Assembly (NCBI GenBank): GCA_963675055.2
Contig: CAXXJE010000002.1
Location: 2,294,001-2,358,000 of the forward strand
DNA length: 64,000 bases
Direction: 5' to 3'
Source: PGYT01 sp963675055
GTDB taxonomy: Bacteria; Bacteroidota; Ignavibacteria; Ignavibacteriales; Melioribacteraceae
Part shown: positions 35,642 to 45,348 of the stretch, in pieces
Layout of the letters: the number at the start of each line of letters is the position of its first letter
How positions within the stretch are numbered: the first letter of the stretch is position 1
Notes under the pieces: generated by a model
What the model saw: the letters and a program-made list of their open reading frames with translations, nothing else
Databases searched by the model: none
What the model was told of the DNA's origin: nothing
Made by a program: the position numbers and the translations under genes

Positions 35642-35669
35642 CCCGTATATTCCCCACCGGATTTGTGAA

Positions 35670-36308
35670 TCACCAGTAAAACCGGATTCCCACTCTCGTC
35701 ATTATACCACTCATGTCGAATACTCTTTCATAGGTCTTCTTTCTGTGAGTCAGTTCATCCTCAACCTCATACGTCCAGCTCGGTTCAGACGAATGATAAA
35801 CTATTTCGCCGAATATATCCGAGCGGTGACCAAGTTCATAAAGTATTCCCATACCTGCCCGCCAACTGAAATCGAATGCCCCTTCAAACTCATCTTCATC
35901 CGGATTCTGGAAGTTATTATATAAGATTAGGAGAATTTCGGCACCTACGCCCCCCGTGGCGTAGGCGCTCACCCTGGGCGACATCGGGAATAGACCCGAC
36001 ATCGTAAACATTACAGGAATGCTATGTAAATTCGTTTCTGCTCTTAATTCATTTATTTCACCACTTGGTCCGAAGTCGGAGTTAAATTTATCCACCAGCC
36101 GGCTGTCTACATAATTCTTGTTAAACCAGTCAATACTCCATCCAACACGAAGGTTTTTGTCGATAAATTTGCCTCCTTCATAACCAAGTATGAAACCGCC
36201 TTCAGTTGCCGAAGGACTGAAGTGACCAAGTTTAATTGAAGCGGAATGCCATTGAGCGGAAATGAGTAAGGGGGTGAAAATCACTAAAAATGCTAAAACT
36301 CTCTTCAT
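35670..36308 (-). CDS. Outer-membrane beta-barrel protein
   Basis: The 212-residue protein has a signal peptide (MKRVLAFLVIFTPLLISAQ) and barrel-type strands (SASIKLGHFSPSATEGGFILGYEGG, NLRVGWSIDWFN, SIPVMFTMSGLFP, VSAYATGGVGAEILLILY, FSWRAGMGILYELG, DIFGEIVYHS and a C-terminal MTRVGIRFYW). It ends on tryptophan after alternating hydrophobics, the usual outer-membrane insertion signal. The fold is like the OmpA/OmpW-sized barrels common in this group. It is a single gene with its own terminator. Ligand or transport role is unknown. Confidence 0.78.
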   Translation of the reverse strand: MKRVLAFLVIFTPLLISAQWHSASIKLGHFSPSATEGGFILGYEGGKFIDKNLRVGWSIDWFNKNYVDSRLVDKFNSDFGPSGEINELRAETNLHSIPVMFTMSGLFPMSPRVSAYATGGVGAEILLILYNNFQNPDEDEFEGAFDFSWRAGMGILYELGHRSDIFGEIVYHSSEPSWTYEVEDELTHRKKTYERVFDMSGIMTRVGIRFYW

Positions 36309-36530
36309 CTTGTGCTCGCTGTTGTTTAAATATTGGAACCTACCTTACAAGATAGGTGCCATAAATTTGCACTCTTTTTTCTACCATATTAATAGAAAAT
36401 GATAGGTGACTGTTTATTTAAGTATACAGGCAGGTTCTTTTTGATGAACAATTGTGCGCTCGAACGAATATTTTTCGTGTCCTATTTCGCAGATAGAAAA
36501 GAGTTTCGAAACCAGTTAATGAGGAGTTTT

Positions 36531-37070
36531 CTAAAATGCTGCAAGTTCAACCGCTTCAAGACATGAACCGGTTAACAATATATCTGATCCAACATCTGCA
36601 AGAATTTCCTGTTCATCCCTGATCACATATCGAAGAGAATCGGACATATCTATTTTATTGATACTTGCTACGAGAAGAGCATCTTTGAATTTGAAGTCAC
36701 AGATTGATTTATATAAAGACTCGTCGCATTGCAGTTTTGCGAATACGCGTACTGAATTGTGTACACCCAAATCAAGTTTTACATAATAAATGTCATTCTC
36801 TGTTTCTGTACCTATTATAGTGGAATCAAGCAGTACATTTTTACCGAGGAGGGCTAAGCGGTTTTCTGCTTCTAACGAGTTTTCAGATTCATTTAATACA
36901 ATTGCATTATATGAATCAGCGAGTTCCCGAACTACTTCAAGTTTTTTTGAATAGCTGTATTGTTCATGACTCATGTCATGAAAAAAGTCCGGGATGTTCA
37001 TCGTTGTATACACAACAATGATAAGGTAGATGACTACCGAACTAAACAGTATTTTCTTAAATGCCTTCAT
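36531..37070 (-). CDS. Hypothetical protein with N-terminal membrane anchor
   Basis: The 179-residue protein has one hydrophobic helix near its N terminus (about residues 8-24, ILFSSVVIYLIIVVYTT) and a mostly acidic extracytoplasmic domain with two or three strands (NDIYYVKLDLGVHNSVRVFAKLQ, FKFKDALLVASINKID). Cysteines occur at about 115, 122 and 170. I do not recognise the family. It is monocistronic, between an outer-membrane gene and a divergent secreted protein gene. Confidence 0.65.
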   Translation of the reverse strand: MKAFKKILFSSVVIYLIIVVYTTMNIPDFFHDMSHEQYSYSKKLEVVRELADSYNAIVLNESENSLEAENRLALLGKNVLLDSTIIGTETENDIYYVKLDLGVHNSVRVFAKLQCDESLYKSICDFKFKDALLVASINKIDMSDSLRYVIRDEQEILADVGSDILLTGSCLEAVELAAF

Positions 37071-37290
37071 AAAACCGGATTGTTAATCAGGCTAAAATAT
37101 GAAAGATTATTATTGAATGCCACGCAATTTCCCGGAACTTTTCAGCATCTTCAAATTAATGGAAAATTTTTGCAGATAATCATTATCTTGAACCACTGAT
37201 CAATTCAATTCATTTTCAACATCAAATAATGTTAAGTAAACAAAATTTGCAAACCATCAAATTATCCCAAATTAAATCCGAGGAAAATAT

Positions 37291-40200
37291 ATGAAAACAG
37301 CCAGGTTACTATTAATCCTGTTTTTACTAACCTTTATCAGTATCACAGCAGGGGATGATGATAAAGATGATAAAAAGGATCCATTGAACGAATCCGTTTT
37401 ATCCGGATTGAAGTTCAGGAGTATCGGTCCGGCGTGGACATCTGGACGCATCGCGGATTTCGCCGTAAATCCGGAAAAACACAGCGAATATTATGTAGCA
37501 ACGGCCAGCGGGCATTTATGGAAAACAACAAACTCGGGAATGTCCTGGGAAGCCGTTGCGGATACTATGCCGTACTCACTTAGTGTTGTTAAACTTGATC
37601 CGAACAACTACAATGTTGTCTGGGTAGGAACCGGTGAGAACAATCATCAGCGTGCGCTTGGATATGGTGACGGGGTTTATAAATCAACTGACGGTGGTAA
37701 GTCATTCACTAACATGGGTTTAAAAGAATCCCGACAGATCGGGGGAATCATTATTGACCCGAGAAATTCTGAAGTGGTTTATGTTGCTGCAGAAGGTTCT
37801 GCATGGGGTCTCGGAGATGAAAGAGGACTATACAAAACTACTAACGGAGGTGCGACCTGGAATAAAGTGTTAGAAGTAAGCGAGAACACCGGAATCAACA
37901 ATATCGTGTATGATCCGCGCAATCCGGATGTTTTATATGCAACATCGGAACAGCGGAGAAGGACACCATATGCAAAAATCGGAGGTGGACCGGAATCAGC
38001 AGTTTACAAATCTATTGATGCCGGGGCTACATGGAATAAAATTATGAAAGGATTGCCGGGTGGCGATATCGGCGGAATGGGAATCGACATATCATTCGTT
38101 AATCCGGATGTAATCTATTTGATTATGGAGGCGGCTGAAGATAAGGGCGGGTTCTTTCGTTCAACAGACAGAGGCGCTTCCTGGCAGAAGATGAGTGATC
38201 ATCATTCGAGCGGTCAGTACTATAATGAAATTTTCTGCGATCCTGTTGATGTTGACAAAGTCTATTCGGTTGAAACCCGTTCTCATGTTACAAAGGACGG
38301 CGGCAAAACATGGGAAAGAATAAGCAATAACGGACGTCATGTTGATGACCACGCGCTCTGGATAGACCCGACTAATACAGCTCATCTACTGATAGGCGGT
38401 GACGGCGGTGTTTATGAAACGTATGATGAAGGCGCTAACTGGCTATTTAAATCGAATTTACCTGTAACTCAGTTCTATCGTGTTAATGTCGACAACTCTT
38501 TGCCATTCTATAATATATACGGCGGTACGCAGGATAACCAGAGTATGGGCGGACCTTCCAGAACTAATAAAAGTGACGGCATTACTAATGCGGATTGGTT
38601 TATGACTGTTGGCGGTGATGGTTTCTTCCAGGCTATAGACCCGACAGATCCGAATATTGTTTACTCTGAATGGCAATACGGAAATATAATCCGTTTCGAC
38701 AGGAAGAGCGGGCAAACTGTTTATATTCGTCCTGAACCGGAAAAAGGTCAGAAGACTTTTAAATGGTACTGGGACACACCGTTTTTCATAAGTCCTCATT
38801 CACATACCCGTTTGTATATAGCAGCGGAAAGAGTATTCAGGAGTGATGACAGAGGTGAAAGTTGGAATGCGATCAGTGATGATCTTACAACAAAAACAGA
38901 TCGTAACTCATTCAAGGTAATGGGCAAATACTGGAGTACTGATGCGGTGAGGAAAGATGTTAGTACTTCACAGTACGGACTGATTATCGCGATGAGTGAA
39001 TCGCCGATAAAAGTGAATCTTTTATTTGTTGGAACCGATGACGGAATTATTCAAAGAACTGAAGACGCATCAGCCTGGACGAGACTGGATGATTTCCCGG
39101 ACGTTCCTGAATTTACGCCGGTTCATGATGTCGTTCCATCTCGCTTTAACGAGAATCTGGTATATGCTGCGTTCAATAATCATAAGCGGGATGACTTCAC
39201 TCCGTACGTATTAAAAAGTACGGACAAAGGTGAATCCTGGACTTCGATCGCATCCAATCTTCCGAAGAATGGTGCGGTTAACACGATTATTGAAGATCCT
39301 GTAAATCCGAATTTATTATTTGTCGGGACGGAATGGGGCGTTTATACAAGTATTGACGGCGGAAAGAAATGGCTGCAGATGAAATCCGGAATTCCGAAAA
39401 TCAAGGTGCCGGATATGGTGATCCAGGAAAGAGAAAAAGACCTTGTTGTTGCTTCGTTCGGACGCGGCTTTTTCGTATTGGATGATTACTCCGCGCTTAG
39501 AGAGATTAATGAAGAACTCCTTCAAAAAGATGCTCATATTTTTGATATTAAAGATGCGCAAATTTACGCCATTAAATCCGGCAAGTATGGTCAGGGTGCA
39601 GCATATTTCTCAGCCCCAAATCCTGAATTCGGAGCTGTGTTTACTTATTATGTTAAGGATGTGCCTAAGTCTCTGAAATCGATAAGGAAGAAAAAAGAGA
39701 AAGAGCTGTTCAAGGATGGAAAGCCTATTCCTCAGCCGACGTACGAGGAACTTAAGGCTGAAGAGGATGAAGTATCACCTTACCTGGTTTTCTCTATCAA
39801 AGATGCAGATGGTGAGGAAGTTAAGAAATTGACAGCTAAAGCATCTAAGGGGATTCATCGAATCAATTGGGATTTAAGATACGACGAGTATTCGCCTATC
39901 AGTGCTCCCAATGGTAAGTTTAATCCCACCAGGGAAACCAACAGCAGTTTATTCGTTCTCCCGGGTAAATACAGCGTTTCAGTATCCTTGGTTGCGAAAG
40001 GTGAAATGAAAGAACTCGCAGGTCCTAGGGAATTCAACGTTTCCTTATTAAATGATGCGACTATCCCGGCGGATAATATAGGCGAGGTTGTAGCATTCCA
40101 TCGCAAAGCATTGGAGCTGGCGAAGAAGGTTGCCGGCGCCCAGCGCGAAGCCGATCTGCTTGCGAAAACAGTTGGAGATATTAGACAAACGGTTAATTCC

Positions 40201-40551
40201 GTACCGGGCGCTTCGTTTGAGCTTCTTAAGAAGGTTGGGCAAATTGCTACCGAACTCGACGGGATCCGGATTCAGTTCAGAGGACAACCGGCTAAGGCAA
40301 GCCGGGAAGAAATCCCCCCGATGGATATGCCTTTGGGATGGCGGTTGAGTGAATTGGTGTATGCAAATATTAACTCAACCGGTAATATTCTGAAGAACCA
40401 GAAAGTCGCTCTCGATGTACTAAGCGAAGAAATTCCGGAAATATTAAGAAAACTAACCGATATCAAGAATATTCAATTAAAAGCGATTGAAAAAGAACTG
40501 AATGAACTCGGTGCACCATGGACACCGGGAAGAATTCCGGAAATTAATTAG
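37291..40551 (+). CDS. Large secreted BNR/sortilin-like beta-propeller protein
   Basis: The 1086-residue protein has a signal peptide (MKTARLLLILFLLTFISITAG), an acidic stretch, then about ten Asp-box (BNR) motifs such as KTTNGGATW, KSTDGGKSF, RSTDRGASW, TKDGGKTW, RSDDRGESW and KSTDKGESW over about residues 40-700. That spacing indicates one or two beta-propellers of the VPS10/sortilin or GH74-like type. The C-terminal 350 residues hold a strand-rich domain (KGIHRINWDLRYDEYSPIS) and a helical end. Databases often call such proteins glycosyl hydrolases, but no catalytic pair is evident. No sorting-domain tail is seen. It has its own terminator just after the stop. Confidence 0.82.
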   Translation: MKTARLLLILFLLTFISITAGDDDKDDKKDPLNESVLSGLKFRSIGPAWTSGRIADFAVNPEKHSEYYVATASGHLWKTTNSGMSWEAVADTMPYSLSVVKLDPNNYNVVWVGTGENNHQRALGYGDGVYKSTDGGKSFTNMGLKESRQIGGIIIDPRNSEVVYVAAEGSAWGLGDERGLYKTTNGGATWNKVLEVSENTGINNIVYDPRNPDVLYATSEQRRRTPYAKIGGGPESAVYKSIDAGATWNKIMKGLPGGDIGGMGIDISFVNPDVIYLIMEAAEDKGGFFRSTDRGASWQKMSDHHSSGQYYNEIFCDPVDVDKVYSVETRSHVTKDGGKTWERISNNGRHVDDHALWIDPTNTAHLLIGGDGGVYETYDEGANWLFKSNLPVTQFYRVNVDNSLPFYNIYGGTQDNQSMGGPSRTNKSDGITNADWFMTVGGDGFFQAIDPTDPNIVYSEWQYGNIIRFDRKSGQTVYIRPEPEKGQKTFKWYWDTPFFISPHSHTRLYIAAERVFRSDDRGESWNAISDDLTTKTDRNSFKVMGKYWSTDAVRKDVSTSQYGLIIAMSESPIKVNLLFVGTDDGIIQRTEDASAWTRLDDFPDVPEFTPVHDVVPSRFNENLVYAAFNNHKRDDFTPYVLKSTDKGESWTSIASNLPKNGAVNTIIEDPVNPNLLFVGTEWGVYTSIDGGKKWLQMKSGIPKIKVPDMVIQEREKDLVVASFGRGFFVLDDYSALREINEELLQKDAHIFDIKDAQIYAIKSGKYGQGAAYFSAPNPEFGAVFTYYVKDVPKSLKSIRKKKEKELFKDGKPIPQPTYEELKAEEDEVSPYLVFSIKDADGEEVKKLTAKASKGIHRINWDLRYDEYSPISAPNGKFNPTRETNSSLFVLPGKYSVSVSLVAKGEMKELAGPREFNVSLLNDATIPADNIGEVVAFHRKALELAKKVAGAQREADLLAKTVGDIRQTVNSVPGASFELLKKVGQIATELDGIRIQFRGQPAKASREEIPPMDMPLGWRLSELVYANINSTGNILKNQKVALDVLSEEIPEILRKLTDIKNIQLKAIEKELNELGAPWTPGRIPEIN

Positions 40552-40556
40552 AATAT

Positions 40557-40594
40557 TTAAGGTCCGTGTTCCCGCGAGTACGGACCTTAATTTC
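40557..40594 (+). terminator. Intrinsic terminator after the beta-propeller gene
   Basis: TTAAGGTCCGT (40557-40567) pairs perfectly with ACGGACCTTAA (40580-40590) around a 12-base loop, followed by TTTC. It starts five bases after the stop codon at 40551. The T tract is short, so it may work in both directions. Confidence 0.75.
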
Positions 40595-40644
40595 ATTATT
40601 AAACACAATAAATTATCTCCGAAATAGTTATATTTATCTCAAAA

Positions 40645-41082
40645 TTGACGAATATTTATAATTTGATGGAATCGGGCACATTTACTATAGATAGTGAATA
40701 TTCATCCGTTACCGGTTTTATAAGCCGCATGCGTGATGAGAACTTCTACGGGGATATCAGCGACAGGGTAAGAGGTGAAATAGAAATATGCCTGGTTGAA
40801 GCTTTGAATAATGTTGTTAAGCATTCGTATAGTGAAGAAAGTGGTCACAACATTGTTATTAAACTGAACAATTCGGACGGCTGGGTTAGTATAACAATTA
40901 ATGAAGACGGTTCGCCCCGGCCGGAAATGGATGCTCCGAACCTCGACTTCGATCCTGATGATATCGACAATATTCCAGAAGGCGGAATGGGATTGTTTAT
41001 AATTGACCAGCTTATGGATGAAACTAATTATACATCTGAAAACGGACAGAATACCTTCGTAATGAAAAAAAAATTAAATTAA
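40645..41082 (+). CDS. RsbW-type anti-sigma serine kinase (HATPase_c)
   Basis: The 145-residue protein is a single GHKL ATPase domain of the RsbW/SpoIIAB type: N box IEICLVEALNNVVKHSY (about 46-62), G1-like DGSPRPEM, and G2 box EGGMGLFIIDQLMDE. Such proteins phosphorylate anti-anti-sigma factors or hold sigma factors inactive. The TTG at 40645 is the modelled start; an in-frame ATG lies seven codons later and no clear ribosome binding site separates the two. No anti-anti-sigma (STAS) or sigma gene is adjacent; the RsbU-type phosphatase at 34165 is a plausible pathway partner. Confidence 0.87.
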   Translation: MTNIYNLMESGTFTIDSEYSSVTGFISRMRDENFYGDISDRVRGEIEICLVEALNNVVKHSYSEESGHNIVIKLNNSDGWVSITINEDGSPRPEMDAPNLDFDPDDIDNIPEGGMGLFIIDQLMDETNYTSENGQNTFVMKKKLN

Positions 41083-41157
41083 TTCCTACCTTTAAAAACA
41101 TTTAACCGTTTTCGTTGTCTAACTTATAATATTAAATAAACACTTGTCCGGCTTAGA

Positions 41158-42699
41158 ATGAAAGTAAAATATATTTTGCTCATAACAATTTTTTTAACAT
41201 CCACATTTTTTGCACAGGATTCAACCAAAAGTCAGGCATATAAGAGTACGCGTGCAGACAATATCTATCCGTTGATTAAAGTAAAAGCACCTTCATACCC
41301 ATTAATGACGGCCTATATTCTTCAAAGATATGCTGCTGAAGGGGATCCGTTTGCACTACACGAAATGGGGCTCCGTTTTCTTCTCGGTAAAGGATTTCCC
41401 AAAGATACCATAAAGGCTGTTCAGTATATTCAAAGAGCTGCGGATAAAAATTTAACTGCGGCAGTTTATAATTACGCGATAATGATGGAAAATGGTATTG
41501 GCACCGATTGGAATCCTTTTAACGCATTTAAGAATGCTGAGTATGCGGCCGAGAACGGAATGCATGAAGCACAATTCTTTTATGGTATATTTTTTACCGA
41601 TAATCTCGTTGTAAACAGAGATTATAATGAGGCGTATAAATGGTTTTCCAAAGCAGCCGAAGCCGATTATCAGCCTGCAATAGATGCTAAAAAGAAAATG
41701 GAGGAGAACGGACTGATAGTCCTGGCGGACTCATCCGGAAAAATTGATTTGGCATTTAGTGAAGTCGATTCCACATCGGAAGGAAGTTCAGCAATTTTTA
41801 ATCCTGATTTTGAACTCGATTTTTTTGATTTCGAGTCGGGGGATGAAACTTCAGTTGAAAAACTCAGAAAACTTTATAAGCAAAATTACAGTGAGTTGAA
41901 ATCCAGTCTGGGAATTAACAAGATTACCGATTCGTCACAGGTAATGGATACATCCGGTTCATCACTTGTTGAATTCGCCGCTATGAAGGGCAGCCCTGAA
42001 GGATTGATGATTCTGGCTAAGGATTACGAATTAGGTATCTCAAGAAAAAAGGACCTGGTAAAGTCAGTTCAAAGTTATATAAAGGCTTACAGACTGGGAG
42101 CAATGAAAGCTGTTGAATATATTCTTAAACACACCAGGGATGAAAAATTTTTCGACCTGCTTAAAAAGGAAGCAGATGCAAATAATCCTGATGCAATGTA
42201 CGTCTGGGCTGGATTAACTGCACTTGGGTTTGATTACAGCTTATCAAGTGAACAGGCTCTGGATCTGCTTGATCGAGCAGGTAATCTTGATCATAGTTAC
42301 TCTTTGATAGAAGAAGGGTTATGTTATTACAACGGAACCCTTGTTGAAAAAGACAGGGAAAAGGCTTATTCGTATTGGGAGCGAGCATCGAAACTGGGCA
42401 GCGCAGAGGCTGCAATCAGACTTGCGTTTGCATCGTTGATCCAAAATCCGGAATTGAATCGAGAAGAAAATATTAGTTTTTTAACTAAAACCGCTAATGA
42501 AGGCGCTGTGCTTGCGCAGTCCGCATTGGGTTATTGTTATGAGAACGGCATAGGATTGAAACAGAATAAATCGAAAGCTTCCAGGTTTTACAGGAGTGCC
42601 GCAAACCGCGGAAGTGAAGTCGCATACAATTCACTTAAAAGAATGTATGACGCTATTAGACCGGAAGATGAGCAGTTTGTAATCTTTGAGCAGCAATAA
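41158..42699 (+). CDS. Secreted Sel1-repeat (TPR-like) protein
   Basis: The 513-residue protein has a signal peptide (MKVKYILLITIFLTSTFFAQ) and several Sel1-like helical repeats, for example FALHEMGLRFLLGKGFPKD, AVYNYAIMMENGIGTDWNP, AQFFYGIFFTD, and near the C terminus AQSALGYCYENGIGLKQNKS. The middle (about 195-270) is acidic and less ordered. Sel1 repeats mediate protein contacts, and the signal peptide puts them in the periplasm or on the outer membrane. It follows the RsbW-like gene by 75 bases. No enzyme domain is seen. Confidence 0.82.
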   Translation: MKVKYILLITIFLTSTFFAQDSTKSQAYKSTRADNIYPLIKVKAPSYPLMTAYILQRYAAEGDPFALHEMGLRFLLGKGFPKDTIKAVQYIQRAADKNLTAAVYNYAIMMENGIGTDWNPFNAFKNAEYAAENGMHEAQFFYGIFFTDNLVVNRDYNEAYKWFSKAAEADYQPAIDAKKKMEENGLIVLADSSGKIDLAFSEVDSTSEGSSAIFNPDFELDFFDFESGDETSVEKLRKLYKQNYSELKSSLGINKITDSSQVMDTSGSSLVEFAAMKGSPEGLMILAKDYELGISRKKDLVKSVQSYIKAYRLGAMKAVEYILKHTRDEKFFDLLKKEADANNPDAMYVWAGLTALGFDYSLSSEQALDLLDRAGNLDHSYSLIEEGLCYYNGTLVEKDREKAYSYWERASKLGSAEAAIRLAFASLIQNPELNREENISFLTKTANEGAVLAQSALGYCYENGIGLKQNKSKASRFYRSAANRGSEVAYNSLKRMYDAIRPEDEQFVIFEQQ

Positions 42700-42765
42700 C
42701 TTCCCGGAATATATTGAATTCGAATCTCCGTCGACGGTAAGTGTGATCCTCGAAAATTTATGGCT

Positions 42766-44589
42766 CTAATCAATAGTAAAAATATTCAGACCGGGATTGA
42801 TCTTTTTGCTGAATATATTGTCATTCCAGAGAACTTCAAGTCTGAATTCATTTTCTGCGGTAACTTCAAAAAACAGGCTTTCATCAGACGGAGTACAAAT
42901 CAGTCCGATAATCTGATCGCCGTATTTTAGATTGGTTACTCCATGTTTGTCATCACGCTCCATATGCCATATAATCAAATTTTTATCTGCGCGCATATTG
43001 ATACCGATGACATTTTCAATCAGCATTGCAATTGGACCGAGTCCCGACCAGCCAACAAAGTCCTGACGGGAGTAAAAGGAATCGTCCCACCTTGTTGAAG
43101 GTCGCGGCAGTTCAGGTGAGTAGCATTCCCATATAGTATGATACCCATCCTCATATCTCTCACTGAATTCAATCCTATCGGTTTCGGGTCTGAAATTTTT
43201 GAAGACTTCATAGATATTGGAGATATGATTGTAAGCAATGCGATGTGCTAACTGGTAATCGCCGTATTTTTCAAGCCCCTTAACAACCATATAATTTGTC
43301 GGCGCCCATACACCCCCGCGCCAATAATATCCGTCCGGATCGTAAGCCGGATCAGATGCGGAAAGTGTTGGTACAACATGCGGACGCCAGAATTCATCAG
43401 GATTTGTAAGGTGTTCACGGATAGTTAAAAAGTCCTCGGGCTCACAGATTTCAGCAACAAGCGGCCAGAAACCGCCAATATGCATCGTGCCGCTCAGTTC
43501 TCCGTCTTCCCGTAAATCGTAATAGAAACCGGTAAACTCATTAAAGCAATACTCATTGACTAACGCTTTTATCTCTTCGTAATGTGCACCGAATAACTGA
43601 GCGGTTTTGTTTTCTCTAAGTACTGTAGCAATCTCGTAAATGCATTTGGCGGCAAGCGCCTGTTGAGACGAGAAATCGACCCACGCACCTTTACCGACGC
43701 CTTCTCTGGGTGTATTATCCATGCCGCTTCCCCAGGGAGTATTAAAATAAAGTCCTTTCCCTGAATCTTCTTTACAGTTTCTTTCAATCCATTGAAAGTA
43801 CTTAACAAGGTGCGGCAGGGACATTTTAAGCCTTGATGTGTCATTGCTTATATGGAAATAATTCAGCTCCATCCATGCGAACAGAGGGGGATTAACCATA
43901 GGTTCATCTACTGAAGGAACTCCTGCAGGTTCGCCATCGGATTCTTTATACACCCTTTGGATATATCCGTCTTTGCGCTGCTTAATATAAAAATTATCAA
44001 TCGATTCCATTACCGGGAATAATTTGCTTCCGTAGACCGCGAAGGCTGTCATGAAATTCGTATCCCACTGGAAAATCTGGTTGCTGAATCCTTCATCCAA
44101 ATATTGTTTAACAAATCCGTTTTGGTCGTTTCCGAACTGTATATGATTCCAGGCTAGTTCCCATGCTTTATAATAAAGTTCTATCCATTCCGGATTGCCG
44201 GCCAATATCGGTTTAGGCAGCTGGACTTTGTTCAAAAAGCGTTTGGATATTTTTCTCACCGGAACAGCGGGATCGCCAACCTTTATAAGCGAGTTAAAAC
44301 TGATGCCGCCGTCGTTCATCTTCCAATCGTTTTCAGGGTCAGGTATCCACTTGCCGTTATCAATAAATTTATAATAATAGTATCCGGGTTCAAGACGAAG
44401 ATTGATAAGCCAGCGTCCGCTATTGTAAATCATCTTATCGGATTCCGCCGACCATTGGTTAAAACTGCCTGTGATAAACACTGCCCTGTTACTATCAGCG
44501 ATATACTCAAAAGTCACAAGGACCGAATCGGTTTGAGCAAAGAGTTTTGCGGTCAGTAGTATACTTAATATGAGAATTGATCTGTTCAT
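42766..44589 (-). CDS. Secreted glycogen-binding (CBM48-like) and GH63-type hydrolase
   Basis: The 607-residue protein has a signal peptide (MNRSILILSILLTAKLFAQ), then an AMPK/CBM48-type carbohydrate-binding domain (about 22-108: VTFEYIADSNRAVFITGSFNQWS, LEPGYYYYKFIDNGKWIPDP). The rest (about 125-590) is an (alpha/alpha)6-barrel with GH63/trehalase-like blocks: FQWDTNFMTAFAVYGSKLFP, YYWRGGVWAPTNYMVVKGLEKY and FSRQDFVGWSGLGP-type text. It should cut alpha-linked glucose or mannose from an oligosaccharide or glucosylglycerate outside the cytoplasm. The precise sugar cannot be set by eye. It is convergent with the Sel1 protein gene and divergent from an outer-membrane gene. Confidence 0.82.
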   Translation of the reverse strand: MNRSILILSILLTAKLFAQTDSVLVTFEYIADSNRAVFITGSFNQWSAESDKMIYNSGRWLINLRLEPGYYYYKFIDNGKWIPDPENDWKMNDGGISFNSLIKVGDPAVPVRKISKRFLNKVQLPKPILAGNPEWIELYYKAWELAWNHIQFGNDQNGFVKQYLDEGFSNQIFQWDTNFMTAFAVYGSKLFPVMESIDNFYIKQRKDGYIQRVYKESDGEPAGVPSVDEPMVNPPLFAWMELNYFHISNDTSRLKMSLPHLVKYFQWIERNCKEDSGKGLYFNTPWGSGMDNTPREGVGKGAWVDFSSQQALAAKCIYEIATVLRENKTAQLFGAHYEEIKALVNEYCFNEFTGFYYDLREDGELSGTMHIGGFWPLVAEICEPEDFLTIREHLTNPDEFWRPHVVPTLSASDPAYDPDGYYWRGGVWAPTNYMVVKGLEKYGDYQLAHRIAYNHISNIYEVFKNFRPETDRIEFSERYEDGYHTIWECYSPELPRPSTRWDDSFYSRQDFVGWSGLGPIAMLIENVIGINMRADKNLIIWHMERDDKHGVTNLKYGDQIIGLICTPSDESLFFEVTAENEFRLEVLWNDNIFSKKINPGLNIFTID

Positions 44590-44754
44590 AATATTCGATT
44601 GGTATTCAAACCCGTAATTCTAAAATAACAATATCTAAAATATAATGTGATACACAGATCACAAAAAATGTTTACCATAAATGTGAATTATTCATTTTAC
44701 ATAAGCCCGAAAAGTATGATGAGAATTTTACATTTGAGTCTGTAATCATTTTAT

Positions 44755-44789
44755 TTATATTATTGTATTCGTATCATACAATAATATAA
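44755..44789. promoter_or_regulatory. 14-bp perfect AT-rich inverted repeat before an outer-membrane gene
   Basis: TTATATTATTGTAT (44755-44768) is the exact reverse complement of ATACAATAATATAA (44776-44789), separated by seven bases. It ends six bases before the ATG at 44796, so it overlaps the ribosome-binding region. It could be an operator or an mRNA hairpin that controls translation of the barrel protein. There is no G-rich ribosome binding site apart from it. Confidence 0.6.
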
Positions 44790-44795
44790 CTCATA

Positions 44796-45344
44796 ATGCG
44801 CAAATCAATTAAATGTATTTTTATTCTCTCGATAGTATTTAACAGCGTTATATTCGGACAAATGTCAAATGAATATGGTGGCGCATATCTCGGTTTCGGA
44901 AGTATTAAAGGCAACTCTCCCGTACAATCAAGTCTTGCAGGTTCAATAATATTCGGATTCAATCATAATCTTCTTAATGAGATCGGAATACGGTTCGGCT
45001 ATACATATGCCCGTAAGGTTAATTACTTCCTTCCGGAAAACAGCAGCGGAAAGTACTACCCGTTTCTGCAGGCAGTAACTGCAAAAGCAGTAATTGAACA
45101 ATCACTCGAGAATAGTTTATTTGTCGAAGAAGGGATAGGACTATGTGCCGTAAACGACCGGACTTTCAGTGACGTTGATGAATGGGCTTTCGGAATTGCT
45201 TTTTCAGCGATGATTGGATGGGATCTGAGAAACAGAGCGGGACAAGGATATAGACTCGGATTCATCGGGGAGTCGGCGTTAACAGTTACATCGACGACTC
45301 CTACATACTTTCTCTTAGCTTTTCAGACTCAGTTCTATTTCTAA
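44796..45344 (+). CDS. Outer-membrane beta-barrel protein
   Basis: The 182-residue protein has a signal peptide (MRKSIKCIFILSIVFNSVIFGQ) and seven or so amphipathic strands (GAYLGFGSIKG, SSLAGSIIFGFNH, EIGIRFGYTYARKV, SLFVEEGIGLCAV, AFGIAFSAMIGWDLR, YRLGFIGESALTVT), ending LLAFQTQFYF, which is a typical barrel-closing, aromatic-terminated strand. Its family is not identified. It is monocistronic, facing the aromatic biosynthesis gene tail to tail with a gap of four bases, and its start lies just behind a long inverted repeat. Confidence 0.75.
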   Translation: MRKSIKCIFILSIVFNSVIFGQMSNEYGGAYLGFGSIKGNSPVQSSLAGSIIFGFNHNLLNEIGIRFGYTYARKVNYFLPENSSGKYYPFLQAVTAKAVIEQSLENSLFVEEGIGLCAVNDRTFSDVDEWAFGIAFSAMIGWDLRNRAGQGYRLGFIGESALTVTSTTPTYFLLAFQTQFYF

Positions 45345-45348
45345 TACG

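Larger units (their letters stand above)
35257..35669. other. Gene-free region with repeats and a terminator
   Basis: This 413-base gap holds a repeat at 35441-35485, a related palindrome at about 35556-35582 (CGATCC...GGATCG around TTTGCTGGGGGAC) and a minus-strand terminator at 35612-35641. A 64-codon minus-strand frame at 35293-35487 runs through the repeat and is not accepted as a gene. Confidence 0.55.
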
